From: Nocardia neocaledoniensis
Lineage (GTDB): Bacteria > Actinomycetota > Actinomycetes > Mycobacteriales > Mycobacteriaceae
DNA length: 64,000 nucleotides
Direction: 5' to 3'
NCBI RefSeq assembly: GCF_003182135.1
Contig: NZ_QGTL01000013.1
Location: 1 to 64,000 of the forward strand
Each line of letters begins with the position of its first letter. The stretch's first letter is position 1. The notes beneath the pieces were generated by a model. It made no database searches, was not told where the DNA came from, and worked only from the letters and a program-made list of their open reading frames with translations. Below, piece after piece: positions 1 through 8,262 of this stretch. Both the position numbers and the translations under genes were made by a program.

Positions 1-260
1 ATCTCGGCGAGCAGGTGACCGTAATCGGGCTCGTCCACGCCCATCATCTGCTGCATCGCCTTCGACGACAGACCCACCTTGTGCCCGACCACCTTCGCGC
101 CGTTGTGGATCCGGTCCCGGATATTGAGCAGCTGGATCTCATACGCGTCGACCACATCGATCCCCGGATACCGGTCGACGAGCGGGGACACCGCCACCCG
201 ATCCCGCTCCGCCCGCGCCAAATCGGCGGCGACCTCGGCGCGCACACTGGCTGTCAGCAT
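1..260 (-). CDS. hsaE: 2-keto-4-pentenoate hydratase, HsaE/MhpD-like (N-terminal part, cut by window edge)
   Basis: The first 86 codons of a hydratase lie on the minus strand; the rest is beyond position 1. The visible protein has the family's N-terminal helical region followed by the conserved stretch around VVGHKVGLSSKAMQQ and the MGVDEPDYG loop, which is typical of 2-hydroxypenta-2,4-dienoate hydratases. The reaction adds water to 2-hydroxypentadienoate (2-hydroxyhexadienoate in steroid catabolism) after meta-cleavage and C-C hydrolysis. The ATG overlaps the stop of the upstream MFS gene (ATGCTGA), so translation is probably coupled. It is the third gene of the kshB-MFS-hydratase unit driven from about position 2862. 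Co-occurrence with HsaA/B/C and an HsaD-type hydrolase favours HsaE over a generic MhpD, but the C-terminal half is not visible. Confidence 0.8.
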   Translation of the reverse strand, partial: MLTASVRAEVAADLARAERDRVAVSPLVDRYPGIDVVDAYEIQLLNIRDRIHNGAKVVGHKVGLSSKAMQQMMGVDEPDYGHLLAE

Positions 261-1753
261 CCTGAATTCCTCTTCTCCTCTGATGTGCTCGTCCCATGCT
301 CGCTGTCGAGAGGGGTGGACAAGTCGTGGTCTCCCGCTGGATGGACGGGAAATCGGGATCGCCCCGGAATCGTGGCGCACACCACGACCAACACGACGGT
401 CATCGCCGCGATGCTCACGAACACCAGATGCACAGCGGCGGACAGATTCTCCGGTGAGGGCGCCCCGGCGCCGTCGAGGCGGGCGTTGACGAGCGCACCG
501 AACACCGCCAGCCCCACCGCGCTGCCCAGCGACCGCGCGAACAGGTTGGCCGAGGTGACGACGCCGCGTTCGGTCCACGCCGCGCTCGTCTGCGCAGCGA
601 TCAAGGTCGGCGTGGCCACCAAGCCCATGCCGGCGCCGACCACGAAACACGAGGCCGCGACCTGCCACAGCGGCGAACCCTCGTCCAGCAGCAGGGTCGT
701 CGCCGTGCCGAGCGCCGCGACACCACTGCCGAGCACGGCGCAGGTGCGGAACCCGAAGCGCAGGTACACCTTTCCCGCCTGCGCGGCACTCAACGGCCAG
801 CCGAGGGTGAGCGCGCCGGTGACGATGCCCGCCACCAGCGCGCTGGTCCCGAGCACGCCCTGATTGAACATCGGCACATACGTCGTGAACCCGAACAGCA
901 GCGCGCCGCCGAGCATCGAGGCCACACTGCCGGCGATCACCACCCGCCGGGTGAACAACCACAGCGGCAGGATCGGCCGCGCCGCCCGTGCCTCGACCGC
1001 CACGAAGAGCGCGAGCGACACGGCGGCACAGGCGAACACGCCCAGCCCGGTCGGCGAACCCCACGCCCACGCCCGGCCGCCCTCCAGTAGCCCGAGCACC
1101 AGGGCCCCCGCGCCGAGCGTCAGCAACACCGCGCCCGCGTAGTCGACACGATGACGCCGCCGCGGCACCGATTCGTGGAAGTGGCGGACCAGCATCCACC
1201 CGGCCAGCACCGCGACGGGCAGGTTCACCAGGAAGATCCACCGCCAGCCCAGATAGTCGGCGAAGACACCGCCGAGCAGCGGCCCGGTCACCGAGGCCAC
1301 CGCCCACACCCCGGCCAGATAGCCCTGCACCGTGGCCCGTTCGGACAGCGTGTAGAGATCACCCGCGATGACCATGGTGGTCGGCTGGATGGCGCCCGCC
1401 CCGATGCCCTGGATCGCGCGGAACACGATCAACGCCACCATGCTGGTGGCCAGCCCGCACAGCAGCGAACCGAGCGCGAACACCACGACCCCGAACAGCA
1501 TCACCGGCTTGCGGCCGAACGTGTCGGCCAGCGCGCCGTAGATCGGCACCGTCACGGCCTGCCCGAGCAGATAGATCGTGAACAGCCACGGGAACAGCGC
1601 GAAATCGCCGAGGCTGTCGGTGATCGAGAGCACCGCCGTCGCCAGGATCGTCGAATCGAGGGCGACCAGGGCGGTGGCGAGCATGAGCGAGGCCAGCACG
1701 GGTCCGCGTTCGGAGCCGAAGCCGACCTCGGCGCGCACGGTATCGGTTGCCAC
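254..1753 (-). CDS. MFS transporter, DHA2/EmrB-QacA type (14 TM)
   Basis: A 499-residue polytopic membrane protein with the major-facilitator signature ADTFGRKP after TM2 and a motif-C-like GPLLGG stretch near residue 157. The number of hydrophobic segments fits the 14-TM drug:H+ antiporter-2 class. The GTG start at 1753 has a good GGAAGG ribosome site six bases upstream. It sits 15 bp downstream of kshB and overlaps the hydratase start, so it belongs to the steroid catabolic transcript. The substrate is not visible in the sequence. Its position suggests uptake or efflux of a steroid or catabolic intermediate, but DHA2 members are mostly exporters, so a detoxifying role is equally plausible. 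The C-terminal tail of about 50 residues is hydrophilic. Confidence 0.85.
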   Translation of the reverse strand: MATDTVRAEVGFGSERGPVLASLMLATALVALDSTILATAVLSITDSLGDFALFPWLFTIYLLGQAVTVPIYGALADTFGRKPVMLFGVVVFALGSLLCGLATSMVALIVFRAIQGIGAGAIQPTTMVIAGDLYTLSERATVQGYLAGVWAVASVTGPLLGGVFADYLGWRWIFLVNLPVAVLAGWMLVRHFHESVPRRRHRVDYAGAVLLTLGAGALVLGLLEGGRAWAWGSPTGLGVFACAAVSLALFVAVEARAARPILPLWLFTRRVVIAGSVASMLGGALLFGFTTYVPMFNQGVLGTSALVAGIVTGALTLGWPLSAAQAGKVYLRFGFRTCAVLGSGVAALGTATTLLLDEGSPLWQVAASCFVVGAGMGLVATPTLIAAQTSAAWTERGVVTSANLFARSLGSAVGLAVFGALVNARLDGAGAPSPENLSAAVHLVFVSIAAMTVVLVVVCATIPGRSRFPVHPAGDHDLSTPLDSEHGTSTSEEKRNSGC

Positions 1754-1768
1754 GGCACACCTTCCGGG

Positions 1769-2824
1769 TCAGAAGCGGATGCGGACGCTGTCGGTGCGCG
1801 GGCGGGCCTGGCAGGCGAGGGTGTATCCGGCGTCGATGTCGTCCTGGTCGAGGACCCCGGTGCTGTCCATGGCGACCTCCCCGTCGAGCACGGTGCACGC
1901 ACACGACCCGCACTCGCCCTCGCGGCACGAATAGGGCACGTCGAGGCCGTCGGAGAGCATCACGTCGACCAGGGTGCGCGAGCGCGGCCAGCGCAGGGCG
2001 TGCACCTCGCCGTCGAGCTCCACCTCGACCTCGGCCGCGTCAGCGTCCTCGGCCGGGTCGAGGGGCTCGGGCTCGGCGAACGGGTCGCCGGTCAGTGACA
2101 CGAACACCTCGGTGGTGACGCGCTCACGTGGCCAGCCCGCACCGGCCAGCGCCTCGGTCACCGCGGCCATGAACGGCGCGGGACCGCAGACGAACGACTC
2201 GAACGACGCGTACGGCGCGGCGAACGCGGCCAGCCGGGCCGTCGAGGGCAGGCCCTGCAGGGACTCGAGCCAATGCGTCACCTGGAGCCGCTCCGGGTAC
2301 TGCTCGGCCAGCTCGCGCAGCGCGTCGGCGAAGATCACCGAATCCGCGCCCCGGTTGGCGTAGAACAGCACCACCCGGCCGGTCCCACCGGCCAGGGCCG
2401 AGCGCAGGATCGACATGACCGGCGTGATGCCGCTGCCGCCGGCCCACAGCAGCAGATCGGTGTCGAGCGAGGCCGGGGTGAAGGTGCCCAGCGGCGGCAG
2501 CACGTCGATGGTGTCGCCGGCGGAGATGTTGTCGCACAACCAGTTCGAGCCGTAACCGTCGGCGGTGCGCTTGATCGTCACCCGCGGCGGCTCACCCGTC
2601 AGCGGGGAACTGGCCAGCGAATAGCACCGGGCGACCGGGGCGGACCGGTCACTCGGGATGCGCAGCGTGAGGAACTGGCCGGGCCGGTAGGCGAAACGAT
2701 CGGCGGCGTCGGCGGGCACGTCGAAGACCAGCGAACGGGCGTCCGCGGTCTCCTCGATCACCTCCGCCACGCGCAGCGTCACCACCCGCGAGCCCCGCGA
2801 GACCTCGGCAGTCGCACTCGTCAC
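1769..2824 (-). CDS. kshB: 3-ketosteroid 9-alpha-hydroxylase reductase KshB
   Basis: A 351-residue electron-transfer protein with an N-terminal FAD-binding barrel (motif RCYSLASSP), a central NAD-binding domain (WAGGSGITPVMS, then FVCGPAPFM) and a C-terminal plant-type [2Fe-2S] domain with CREGECGSC plus a fourth cysteine in YTLACQA. This FNR-ferredoxin order and length match KshB, which passes NADH electrons to the Rieske oxygenase KshA for C9-alpha hydroxylation of ADD/AD. The start is GTG with an AGGAGG site six bases away. It leads the unit kshB-MFS-hydratase. Its promoter carries the locus palindrome at 2898-2912 and a CGACGGT -10-like element at 2868-2862. A generic phenylacetyl-CoA epoxidase-type reductase is the main alternative; kshA in the same locus argues against that. 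Confidence 0.88.
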   Translation of the reverse strand: MTSATAEVSRGSRVVTLRVAEVIEETADARSLVFDVPADAADRFAYRPGQFLTLRIPSDRSAPVARCYSLASSPLTGEPPRVTIKRTADGYGSNWLCDNISAGDTIDVLPPLGTFTPASLDTDLLLWAGGSGITPVMSILRSALAGGTGRVVLFYANRGADSVIFADALRELAEQYPERLQVTHWLESLQGLPSTARLAAFAAPYASFESFVCGPAPFMAAVTEALAGAGWPRERVTTEVFVSLTGDPFAEPEPLDPAEDADAAEVEVELDGEVHALRWPRSRTLVDVMLSDGLDVPYSCREGECGSCACTVLDGEVAMDSTGVLDQDDIDAGYTLACQARPRTDSVRIRF

Positions 2825-2897
2825 TGGTGTCCTCCTCCGTCACAGAACCGGTGTTCGGCCCACCGTCGCAGGGGAGCGGCGGCGGTGGCGGTGTCGA

Positions 2898-2912
2898 TCC
2901 CGGTGGACGGGA
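2898..2912 (-). promoter_or_regulatory. Steroid-regulon palindrome, kshB promoter
   Basis: Perfect palindromic arms TCCCG and CGGGA around five bases (GTGGA on the + strand). It lies 29 bp upstream of a -10-like CGACGGT (2868-2862) reading toward kshB. One of ten similarly placed sites in the locus. Confidence 0.7.
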
Positions 2913-2926
2913 GACGGTCACGGACC

Positions 2927-2941
2927 GCCCGCTGACCGGGA
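2927..2941 (+). promoter_or_regulatory. Steroid-regulon palindrome, SDR-pair promoter
   Basis: GCCCG-CTGAC-CGGGA, 29 bp upstream of CTAGCGT (2971-2977), reading toward the two SDR genes. Only 14 bp separate it from the divergent kshB site, so each direction has its own element. Confidence 0.7.
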
Positions 2942-3013
2942 AGACGCGGCGGACCGCACCGGCGCCGGCCCTAGCGTCGGCCCCGTGGACACTCGAACCT
3001 CCGGGGGCGCCCG

Positions 3014-3811
3014 ATGAACCGCATGCAGAACACAGTCGCCCTGGTGACCGGCGCCGCCGGGGGCATGGGCCGCGCCCACTGCCGCCGGCTGGCCGAGGAA
3101 GGCGCCGACATCATCGCCGTCGACATCGAGGCCGCCGCCGCGGGCCTGGCGCAGACGGCCGCCGAGGTCGAGGCACTGGGCAGGCAGTGTGTGACGGCGA
3201 CGGCCGACGTGCGTGACCAGGCCGCGCTGGACGTCGCCGTCGCCGACGGCGTCGCCGCGCTCGGCCGCCTCGACGTGATCGTGGCCAACGCGGGCGTCTA
3301 CCGCGACCACGCCCTGTCCTGGGAGATGCCCGAGGAGGACTGGAAGCTCACGATCGACATCAATCTCACCGGCGTGTGGCACACGGTGCGCGCCGCGGTG
3401 CCCGCCCTCTCCGACGGCGGCTCGGTGGTGATCGTCAGCTCCATCAACGGCATCCTCGGCGCGGCGAACTCGGCGCACTACGCCACGAGCAAGCACGCCG
3501 TGGTCGGCCTGGCCCGGACCCTGACCAACGAGCTCGGACCGCGCGGCATCCGGGTGAACACCGTGCATCCCGGCTCGGTGGCGACGCCGATGATCCTCAA
3601 CGACGCCGTCTACGCCAAGCTGCGTCCGGACCTGCCGAACCCGACCCGGCAGGACGCGGCCGAGGTGCTCGCGGCGCGCACGGTGCTGCCGGTGCCGTGG
3701 GTGGACCCGGTCGACGTGAGCAACGCCGTGCTCTTCCTCGCATCCGACGAATCCCGTTACGTGACGGGAACCCAGGTCGTCGTCGATGCCGGACTTACTC
3801 AGAAGGTGTGA
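3014..3811 (+). CDS. SDR-family oxidoreductase, probably mycofactocin-coupled
   Basis: A 265-residue short-chain dehydrogenase with the dinucleotide motif TGAAGGMG (residues 12-19), NAG after strand 4, and the catalytic YATSK. Features such as ADIIAVDI after the Rossmann helix and the long PNPTRQDAAEV segment before the C-terminus resemble the carveol-dehydrogenase-like, mycofactocin-dependent SDRs of actinobacteria, whose NAD is tightly bound and reoxidised through mycofactocin. The position between kshB and a second SDR suggests oxidation of a steroid alcohol (3-, 17- or 20-hydroxyl), an inference. It follows its own palindrome-bearing promoter. The gene ends one base before the next ATG. 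The specific substrate cannot be read from the sequence. Confidence 0.82.
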   Translation: MNRMQNTVALVTGAAGGMGRAHCRRLAEEGADIIAVDIEAAAAGLAQTAAEVEALGRQCVTATADVRDQAALDVAVADGVAALGRLDVIVANAGVYRDHALSWEMPEEDWKLTIDINLTGVWHTVRAAVPALSDGGSVVIVSSINGILGAANSAHYATSKHAVVGLARTLTNELGPRGIRVNTVHPGSVATPMILNDAVYAKLRPDLPNPTRQDAAEVLAARTVLPVPWVDPVDVSNAVLFLASDESRYVTGTQVVVDAGLTQKV

Positions 3812-3812
3812 C

Positions 3813-4640
3813 ATGGGACGGGTATCGAACAAGGTCGCGCTGGTCACCGGCGCGGCCCGCGGCATCGGCCGCGCGCAGGCGATCCGCCTGGCCGAAGAGG
3901 GCGCCGACATCATCGCCGTCGACGTGTGCGGCCCCGTCGAGACCGTGGTCTCGCCCGGCGCGACCCCCGCGGACCTCGACGAGACCGTGCGCGCGGTCGA
4001 GGCCACCGGCAGGCGGATCGTGCGCGCCGTCGTCGACGTCCGTGACGGCGCCGCACTGCGCACCGCCGTCGACGCCGGCGTCGCCGAGCTCGGCGGACTC
4101 GACATCGTCTGCGCGACAGCGGGAATCAGCAACAGCGGCCCGGCGCTGGAACTGACCGAACAGCAGTGGCAGACGATGATCGACGTCAACCTGACCGGCG
4201 TGTGGCAGACCTGCAAGGCCTCGGCGCCGCACCTGATCAGCCGTGGCGGCGGCGCGATGATCCTCACCAGCTCCATCGCGGGCCTGCGCGGGCTGGTCGG
4301 CGTCGCCCATTACACCGCCGCCAAGCACGGTGTCGTCGGGCTGATGCGTTCGCTCGCCAAGGAACTCGCGCCGCACCATGTCCGCGTGAACTCGGTGCAT
4401 CCCACCAACGTGGACACTCCGATGATCCAGAACGACATGGTGCGCAAGGTGTTCCGGCCCGACCGGGAGAACCCCACCCGGGAGGAGTTCGCCGAGGCGG
4501 CCGTGACGATGAACATGCTGCCCATCCCGTGGGTGGAGCCGATCGACATCGCCAACGCCACCCTGTTCCTCGGCTCCGACGAGGGCCGCTACGTCACCGC
4601 GGTCACCCTCCCCATCGACGCGGGCTCGACGCAGCGCTGA
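3813..4640 (+). CDS. SDR-family oxidoreductase, mycofactocin-coupled type
   Basis: A 275-residue SDR beginning MGRVSNK. An in-frame ATG at 3786 lies inside the preceding gene and is less likely. The ATG follows the upstream stop by one base (TGACATG). It has TGAARGIG, a long insertion after the second strand (the PGATPADLDETV region), a YTAAK catalytic pair and a DNPTRE-like segment, the pattern of mycofactocin-associated SDRs. The TAG sequence replaces the usual NAG motif (CATAGIS), a small deviation. It is co-transcribed with the preceding SDR; the two are paralogous but diverged, suggesting oxidation of two different hydroxyl groups. Mycofactocin biosynthesis genes are not in the window, so this assignment depends on their presence elsewhere. 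Confidence 0.83.
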   Translation: MGRVSNKVALVTGAARGIGRAQAIRLAEEGADIIAVDVCGPVETVVSPGATPADLDETVRAVEATGRRIVRAVVDVRDGAALRTAVDAGVAELGGLDIVCATAGISNSGPALELTEQQWQTMIDVNLTGVWQTCKASAPHLISRGGGAMILTSSIAGLRGLVGVAHYTAAKHGVVGLMRSLAKELAPHHVRVNSVHPTNVDTPMIQNDMVRKVFRPDRENPTREEFAEAAVTMNMLPIPWVEPIDIANATLFLGSDEGRYVTAVTLPIDAGSTQR

Positions 4641-4754
4641 CGCGTGTCGGCGGTGCCGCCCCGGAGGTGGGGAATACGCTGGTGAGCGCCGTTCATCGGA
4701 GCGGTTCGGGACCGTCGTTCGCACGAGAAGCCCGCAGGGGCGGAACGGAGCACG

Positions 4755-4970
4755 ATGAACACCCACAGCAACCCCGGCACGCGCCTCGCCGCGGCGGCGG
4801 CGCTCGCGCTCGGCATGACAGTCCTGGGCGGAGCGAGCGCACTCGCCCAGGACTGCCAGCCCTCCACGGACAGCTATTCCACCGAGGGCGCCCCGCAGGA
4901 GGGGCCCAACGGCGGGCAGCCCGAGAACCAGCAGTCAGAAGATCCGTACCGGGCCGAGAACACCTGCTAG
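4755..4970 (+). CDS. Small secreted protein, unknown function
   Basis: A 71-residue ORF with a clear Sec signal peptide: a short polar N-terminus with Arg10, a hydrophobic Ala/Leu core (residues 11-30) and an ALA-Q cleavage site near residue 31. The predicted mature peptide is only about 40 residues, rich in Gln, Glu, Asn, Pro and Ser. It has exactly two cysteines, Cys34 near its start and Cys71 as the last residue, which could form one disulfide closing the whole chain. GGAACGGAG lies upstream of the ATG. A possible -10 (TACGCT) is near 4675. It sits between the SDR pair and helR without an obvious functional link. I do not recognise the family. Confidence 0.6.
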   Translation: MNTHSNPGTRLAAAAALALGMTVLGGASALAQDCQPSTDSYSTEGAPQEGPNGGQPENQQSEDPYRAENTC

Positions 4971-4988
4971 TCACGTCCGATCGGGTGG

Positions 4989-5028
4989 CACGCGCGCGGA
5001 CGACCGATCCCGGCGGTCCGCGCCCGTG
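4989..5028 (+). terminator. Probable intrinsic terminator after the small secreted gene
   Basis: A 13-bp stem with one mismatch (arms 4989-5001 and 5016-5028), 14-base loop, followed by TTT. It sits between two convergent genes. Confidence 0.5.
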
Positions 5029-5041
5029 TTTCGCCCGGGGA

Positions 5042-7222
5042 TCAGCGGGCCGGGACGGCGGGACCGAGGTCGGCCAGGACCTGGGGGAGTGGGTGCTGGT
5101 GCAGGATGCCCAGTCTCTGGGTGGCGCGGGTGAGGGCCACGTAGAGCTCGGCCGCGCCGCGGGGACCGTCGGCCAGGATGTGGGCGGGCTCGACGACGAG
5201 GACGGCGTCGTACTCGAGGCCCTTGGTCTCCGACGCGGTCACCGTACCGGGGACGCCGGGCGGCCCGATGACCACGCTGGTGCCCGGCTTGCCGGCCTCG
5301 GCGCGCACGAACTCCGCGATGGCCGTGCCGAGATCGTCGTCGTCGACCTGGCGTGACCACGGCTGGACACCGCACGCGCGGACCGACTCCGGTGGTCGCA
5401 CCTCCGGCGCGAATGCCGCGAGGACCGCGGCCGCGACGGCCATGATCTCCGCGGGCGTGCGATAGTTCACGGTCAGCGCGCGGTAGGCCCAGCGGCCCGG
5501 CACATAGCGCTCCATCACGGCGGCCCAGGACGTGGCGCCCGCCGCCGAACGTCGCTGCGCCAGATCGCCCACCACGGTGAACGACTTGCCGGGGCACCGG
5601 CGCATCAGGACGCGCCAGTCCATCTCCGAGAGCTCCTGCGCCTCGTCGACCACCACGTGGCGGTAGGTCCACTCCCGGTCCGTGGCGGCGCGTTCGGCGA
5701 GTTCCCTGGTGTCGCGCTCGAGGAAGCGTTCGGCCAGGTCCTCGCCGAAGAGCATGTCCTGGGCGAAGAGGTGGTCCTCGTCGTCCATGTGATCCGCGCG
5801 GGCGACCATGGTCTCCTCGAGCACCCGGGCGGCGTAGGCGGCCTCGGCTCTGCGCTCACGCTCCGCGGTGTCGTCGACGGGCTCGTGCGGGCCGAGCAGG
5901 TCGACGAGTTCGTCCAGCAGCGGCACGTCCGACACCGTCCAGGCGGCGCCGTCGGCACGGTACAGCGACTCGTCGGCGCCTGCGGCGCGCAGCCGCTCCC
6001 GCGACGAATACAGCTGCGCCAGCAGTGTTTCCGGTGTCAGGATCGGCCAGAGGTCGTCCAGCGCCGCGGTGAAGGCGCTGTTGTCGGCGAGCTCGGCGAT
6101 CAGGTCCTCCCGCAACTGCTCCCACGCCTCGCGGTCGTCCCTGGTGAGCCAGCCCTTGCCGATACGGCCGATGGCGCGCTCGGTGAGGACATAGGTGATG
6201 ATCTCGCGGAACACCGCGCGGGCCTCGTTGTGCGGTGTGCCCGAAGCCCGCGCCTCCTCGGTCGCCCACTGCGCGGTCTCGGCGTCGATCCGCACGGTGA
6301 CATCGGCGAGTTCGATCGGCATCGGCTCCGCAGGCAGGCTTCGCCGATCGGCGACCGCCGCCGCGAGCACGTCGAGGATCTCCAGCGACCCCTTGTGGCG
6401 CGCCGCCGCGGGGGTGTCCTCGGCGGTCACCCGCAGTCCGGGCAGTAGCTCACCCGCGGTCGTGAACACCACGTTGGTCTCGCCCAGTGACGGCAGCACG
6501 TGCGAGATGTGGTTCAGGAAGGCCGGATTGGGCCCGACGACGAGAACGCCCTGACGTTCCATCCGTGCCCGCTGGGTGTAGAGGAGGTAGGCCACGCGGT
6601 GCAGGGCGACGACGGTCTTCCCGGTCCCTGGCCCACCCTCGATCACCAGGACACCGGGGTGATCGAGACGGATGATCTCGTCCTGCTCGGCCTGAATGGT
6701 CGCGACGATGTCGCGCATCCCCGCGCCGCGTGGCGCGTTCACCGCGGCGAGCAGCGCCGCGTCGCCCCGCGCCTCGCCGTCGGGCCTGCCCAGCACCTCG
6801 TCGGTGAAGCCGGTCACCTGCCGCCCGCGCGTGTGGAACTGGCGGCGCCCGCGCATGCCCTCCGGCGAGGCGCCGGTCGCCACGTAGAACGGACGCGCGG
6901 CGGGCGCGCGCCAGTCGAGCAGCAGCGGATCGAACTCGTCGGTCTCGTCGAACAGGCCGATGCGGCCGATGTAGCTGGTTTCCCCCGAGAGCGCGTCCAG
7001 CCGGCCGAAACACAGCCCGTTGTCGGCCACATCCAGCCGCTTGGCCTCCTTGGCCAGCGCGCGGACCTCGAAATCCCGTTCCATCGCCGAGACACCCTTG
7101 CCGCGCAAGGCCGCCTCGTAGCGCCCGCGCACCCGCGCGCGCTCGGCGTCGAGCCGCGCGTAGAGGCCGACCACGTACTGCTGCTCGGACCGTAGCTCGT
7201 CCTGATATCCCTGAGTTGACAC
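5042..7222 (-). CDS. helR: HelR, RNA polymerase recycling/rifamycin-protection ATPase
   Basis: A 726-residue UvrD/Rep-like superfamily-1 protein lacking the domains of true repair helicases. It starts with an N-terminal coiled-coil-like arm (about residues 5-65), has Walker A GGPGTGKT (196-203), a DEAQ box (526-529) and the SF1 C-terminal motif ETKGLEYDAV followed by VALTRA. This is the HelD-like architecture of HelR, which binds RNA polymerase and displaces rifamycins in Streptomyces and mycobacteria. The decisive context is a near-perfect rifamycin-associated element 100 bp upstream (7321-7343), which is known to precede rifamycin-inducible resistance genes. An acidic insertion (about residues 478-500) may sit in the polymerase channel, an inference. 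Related HelD proteins are the only serious alternative. Confidence 0.9.
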   Translation of the reverse strand: MSTQGYQDELRSEQQYVVGLYARLDAERARVRGRYEAALRGKGVSAMERDFEVRALAKEAKRLDVADNGLCFGRLDALSGETSYIGRIGLFDETDEFDPLLLDWRAPAARPFYVATGASPEGMRGRRQFHTRGRQVTGFTDEVLGRPDGEARGDAALLAAVNAPRGAGMRDIVATIQAEQDEIIRLDHPGVLVIEGGPGTGKTVVALHRVAYLLYTQRARMERQGVLVVGPNPAFLNHISHVLPSLGETNVVFTTAGELLPGLRVTAEDTPAAARHKGSLEILDVLAAAVADRRSLPAEPMPIELADVTVRIDAETAQWATEEARASGTPHNEARAVFREIITYVLTERAIGRIGKGWLTRDDREAWEQLREDLIAELADNSAFTAALDDLWPILTPETLLAQLYSSRERLRAAGADESLYRADGAAWTVSDVPLLDELVDLLGPHEPVDDTAERERRAEAAYAARVLEETMVARADHMDDEDHLFAQDMLFGEDLAERFLERDTRELAERAATDREWTYRHVVVDEAQELSEMDWRVLMRRCPGKSFTVVGDLAQRRSAAGATSWAAVMERYVPGRWAYRALTVNYRTPAEIMAVAAAVLAAFAPEVRPPESVRACGVQPWSRQVDDDDLGTAIAEFVRAEAGKPGTSVVIGPPGVPGTVTASETKGLEYDAVLVVEPAHILADGPRGAAELYVALTRATQRLGILHQHPLPQVLADLGPAVPAR

Positions 7223-7320
7223 ATGCCCTCACTTTCCCGGTTCGTCCATCCCGGCGGAGCGCGACGATCACACCCGTTTCCGCAGCTCATGGGCTACGGC
7301 GGACGATTATGCGGCACGAA

Positions 7321-7343
7321 GGGGGCCTTGCGGCAAGGCCCCC
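7321..7343 (-). promoter_or_regulatory. Rifamycin-associated element (RAE) upstream of helR
   Basis: A perfect inverted repeat with 11-bp arms (GGGGGCCTTGC and GCAAGGCCCCC) around a single central G. Positions 7323-7342 differ from the RAE consensus as I recall it by one base. It lies about 100 bp upstream of helR, in the helR-hydrolase intergenic gap. Confidence 0.88.
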
Positions 7344-7386
7344 TGTGCGCTATATGTTGGAAAGGGAAGGGAGTGTGTGTCCTCCC

Positions 7387-8262
7387 TCAGCTCGCCGAGT
7401 CGAGATCCTTCCGTGTCAGGAACGCCAGCACCGCCGACTCGAACTCGTCCTTGCGTTCGATCATCGCCCAGTGCCCGCAGTTCGGGAACACGTGCAGTTC
7501 GGCGCGCGGGATCGTGCGCATCGGGATCAGTGCCATGTCGAGCGGGCTCACCCGGTCGTCGCGGCCCCAGGTGATCAGCGTCGGCGCCTGCACCTTGTGC
7601 AGCATCGCCCACGGCGGCGGGGCGTCGGAGGCCTCCATCGCCTTGACCATCATCGCGAAGGCGGCCTTGCTGTACATGCGGCGGGCGCTGTCGAGGGTCG
7701 CCGGGTCGGTGGCCTGGGTCCAGCGCTCCTCGATCAGCTCCTCGGTGACCATCGCCGGATCGAACACCATCGAGTGCAGCCACTGGATCAGCCGCTCGCG
7801 GGTGGGCTCCTCGGTGAACTCCTGCAGCAGCTTGATGCCCTCACCGGGACCGGGACTGAACAGGTTGCGCCCGATCCCGCCGATGGTGACCAGCTTGCCC
7901 ACCCGCTCCGGATGCGCGATCGCGTAGTTCAGCGCGACACCGCCGCCCATCGAATTGCCGATGATGTCGACCCGGTCCAGGCCGAGCGCGTCGACGAACC
8001 GGGTGACCGCGTCGAGCGCGGTGACCATCGGATGGCCACCGAAATCGTCGCTCACCCCGAAACCGGGGAATTCCAGCACCAGGCAACGGAATCGGTCGGC
8101 GAAGGTGGCCAGGTTGCCGCGGAAGTTGCGCCACCCGGTGACGCCGGGCCCCGAGCCGTGCAGCAGCAGCAGCGGGGGACCCTCGCCGGCCTCGTGATAG
8201 CGCAGCACACCGGCGTCGGTGCGGATCTCGCGCAGGGTGGCCTCGTAGCTCAGTTCGCTCAT
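7387..8262 (-). CDS. hsaD: Alpha/beta hydrolase, meta-cleavage-product hydrolase (HsaD/BphD type)
   Basis: A 291-residue alpha/beta-hydrolase with the C-C hydrolase hallmarks: oxyanion segment HGSGPGVTGW (residues 35-44), nucleophile Ser104 in GNSMGGG, acid Asp235/236 in WGRDDR and His264 in CGHW. HsaD cleaves the C-C bond of the ring-opened product made by HsaC (4,9-DSHA), giving 2-hydroxyhexadienoate and the HIP-type propionate. The ATG overlaps the stop of the upstream SDR by four bases (ATGA), placing it last in the operon KSI-kstD-CxxC protein-SDR-hydrolase. Its product would feed the HsaE-type hydratase at position 1. The symbol is assigned by context; a paralogue for another aromatic would look similar. 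Confidence 0.8.
   Translation of the reverse strand: MSELSYEATLREIRTDAGVLRYHEAGEGPPLLLLHGSGPGVTGWRNFRGNLATFADRFRCLVLEFPGFGVSDDFGGHPMVTALDAVTRFVDALGLDRVDIIGNSMGGGVALNYAIAHPERVGKLVTIGGIGRNLFSPGPGEGIKLLQEFTEEPTRERLIQWLHSMVFDPAMVTEELIEERWTQATDPATLDSARRMYSKAAFAMMVKAMEASDAPPPWAMLHKVQAPTLITWGRDDRVSPLDMALIPMRTIPRAELHVFPNCGHWAMIERKDEFESAVLAFLTRKDLDSAS

Noticed and set aside
328..350. A TCCCG-like half palindrome inside the MFS 3' end
   Set aside because: The arms are not at N5 spacing (TCCCGCTGGATGGAC), it is inside a coding region and no -10 follows at 29-30 bp.
1151..2098. Plus-strand open frame over MFS and KshB genes
   Set aside because: Composition is His/Gly/Arg-rich, it lacks domains, and the opposite strand encodes recognisable proteins with ribosome sites.
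2825..3013. KstR or KstR2 operators in the steroid promoters
   Set aside because: No TAGAAC/GTTCTA or CAAG/CTTG palindrome of the known type is seen here or at the other nine promoters.
5042..7222. UvrD/Rep DNA-repair helicase
   Set aside because: The N-terminal coiled arm, the short ATPase and the RAE fit HelR; canonical 2B domain motifs of UvrD are not seen.
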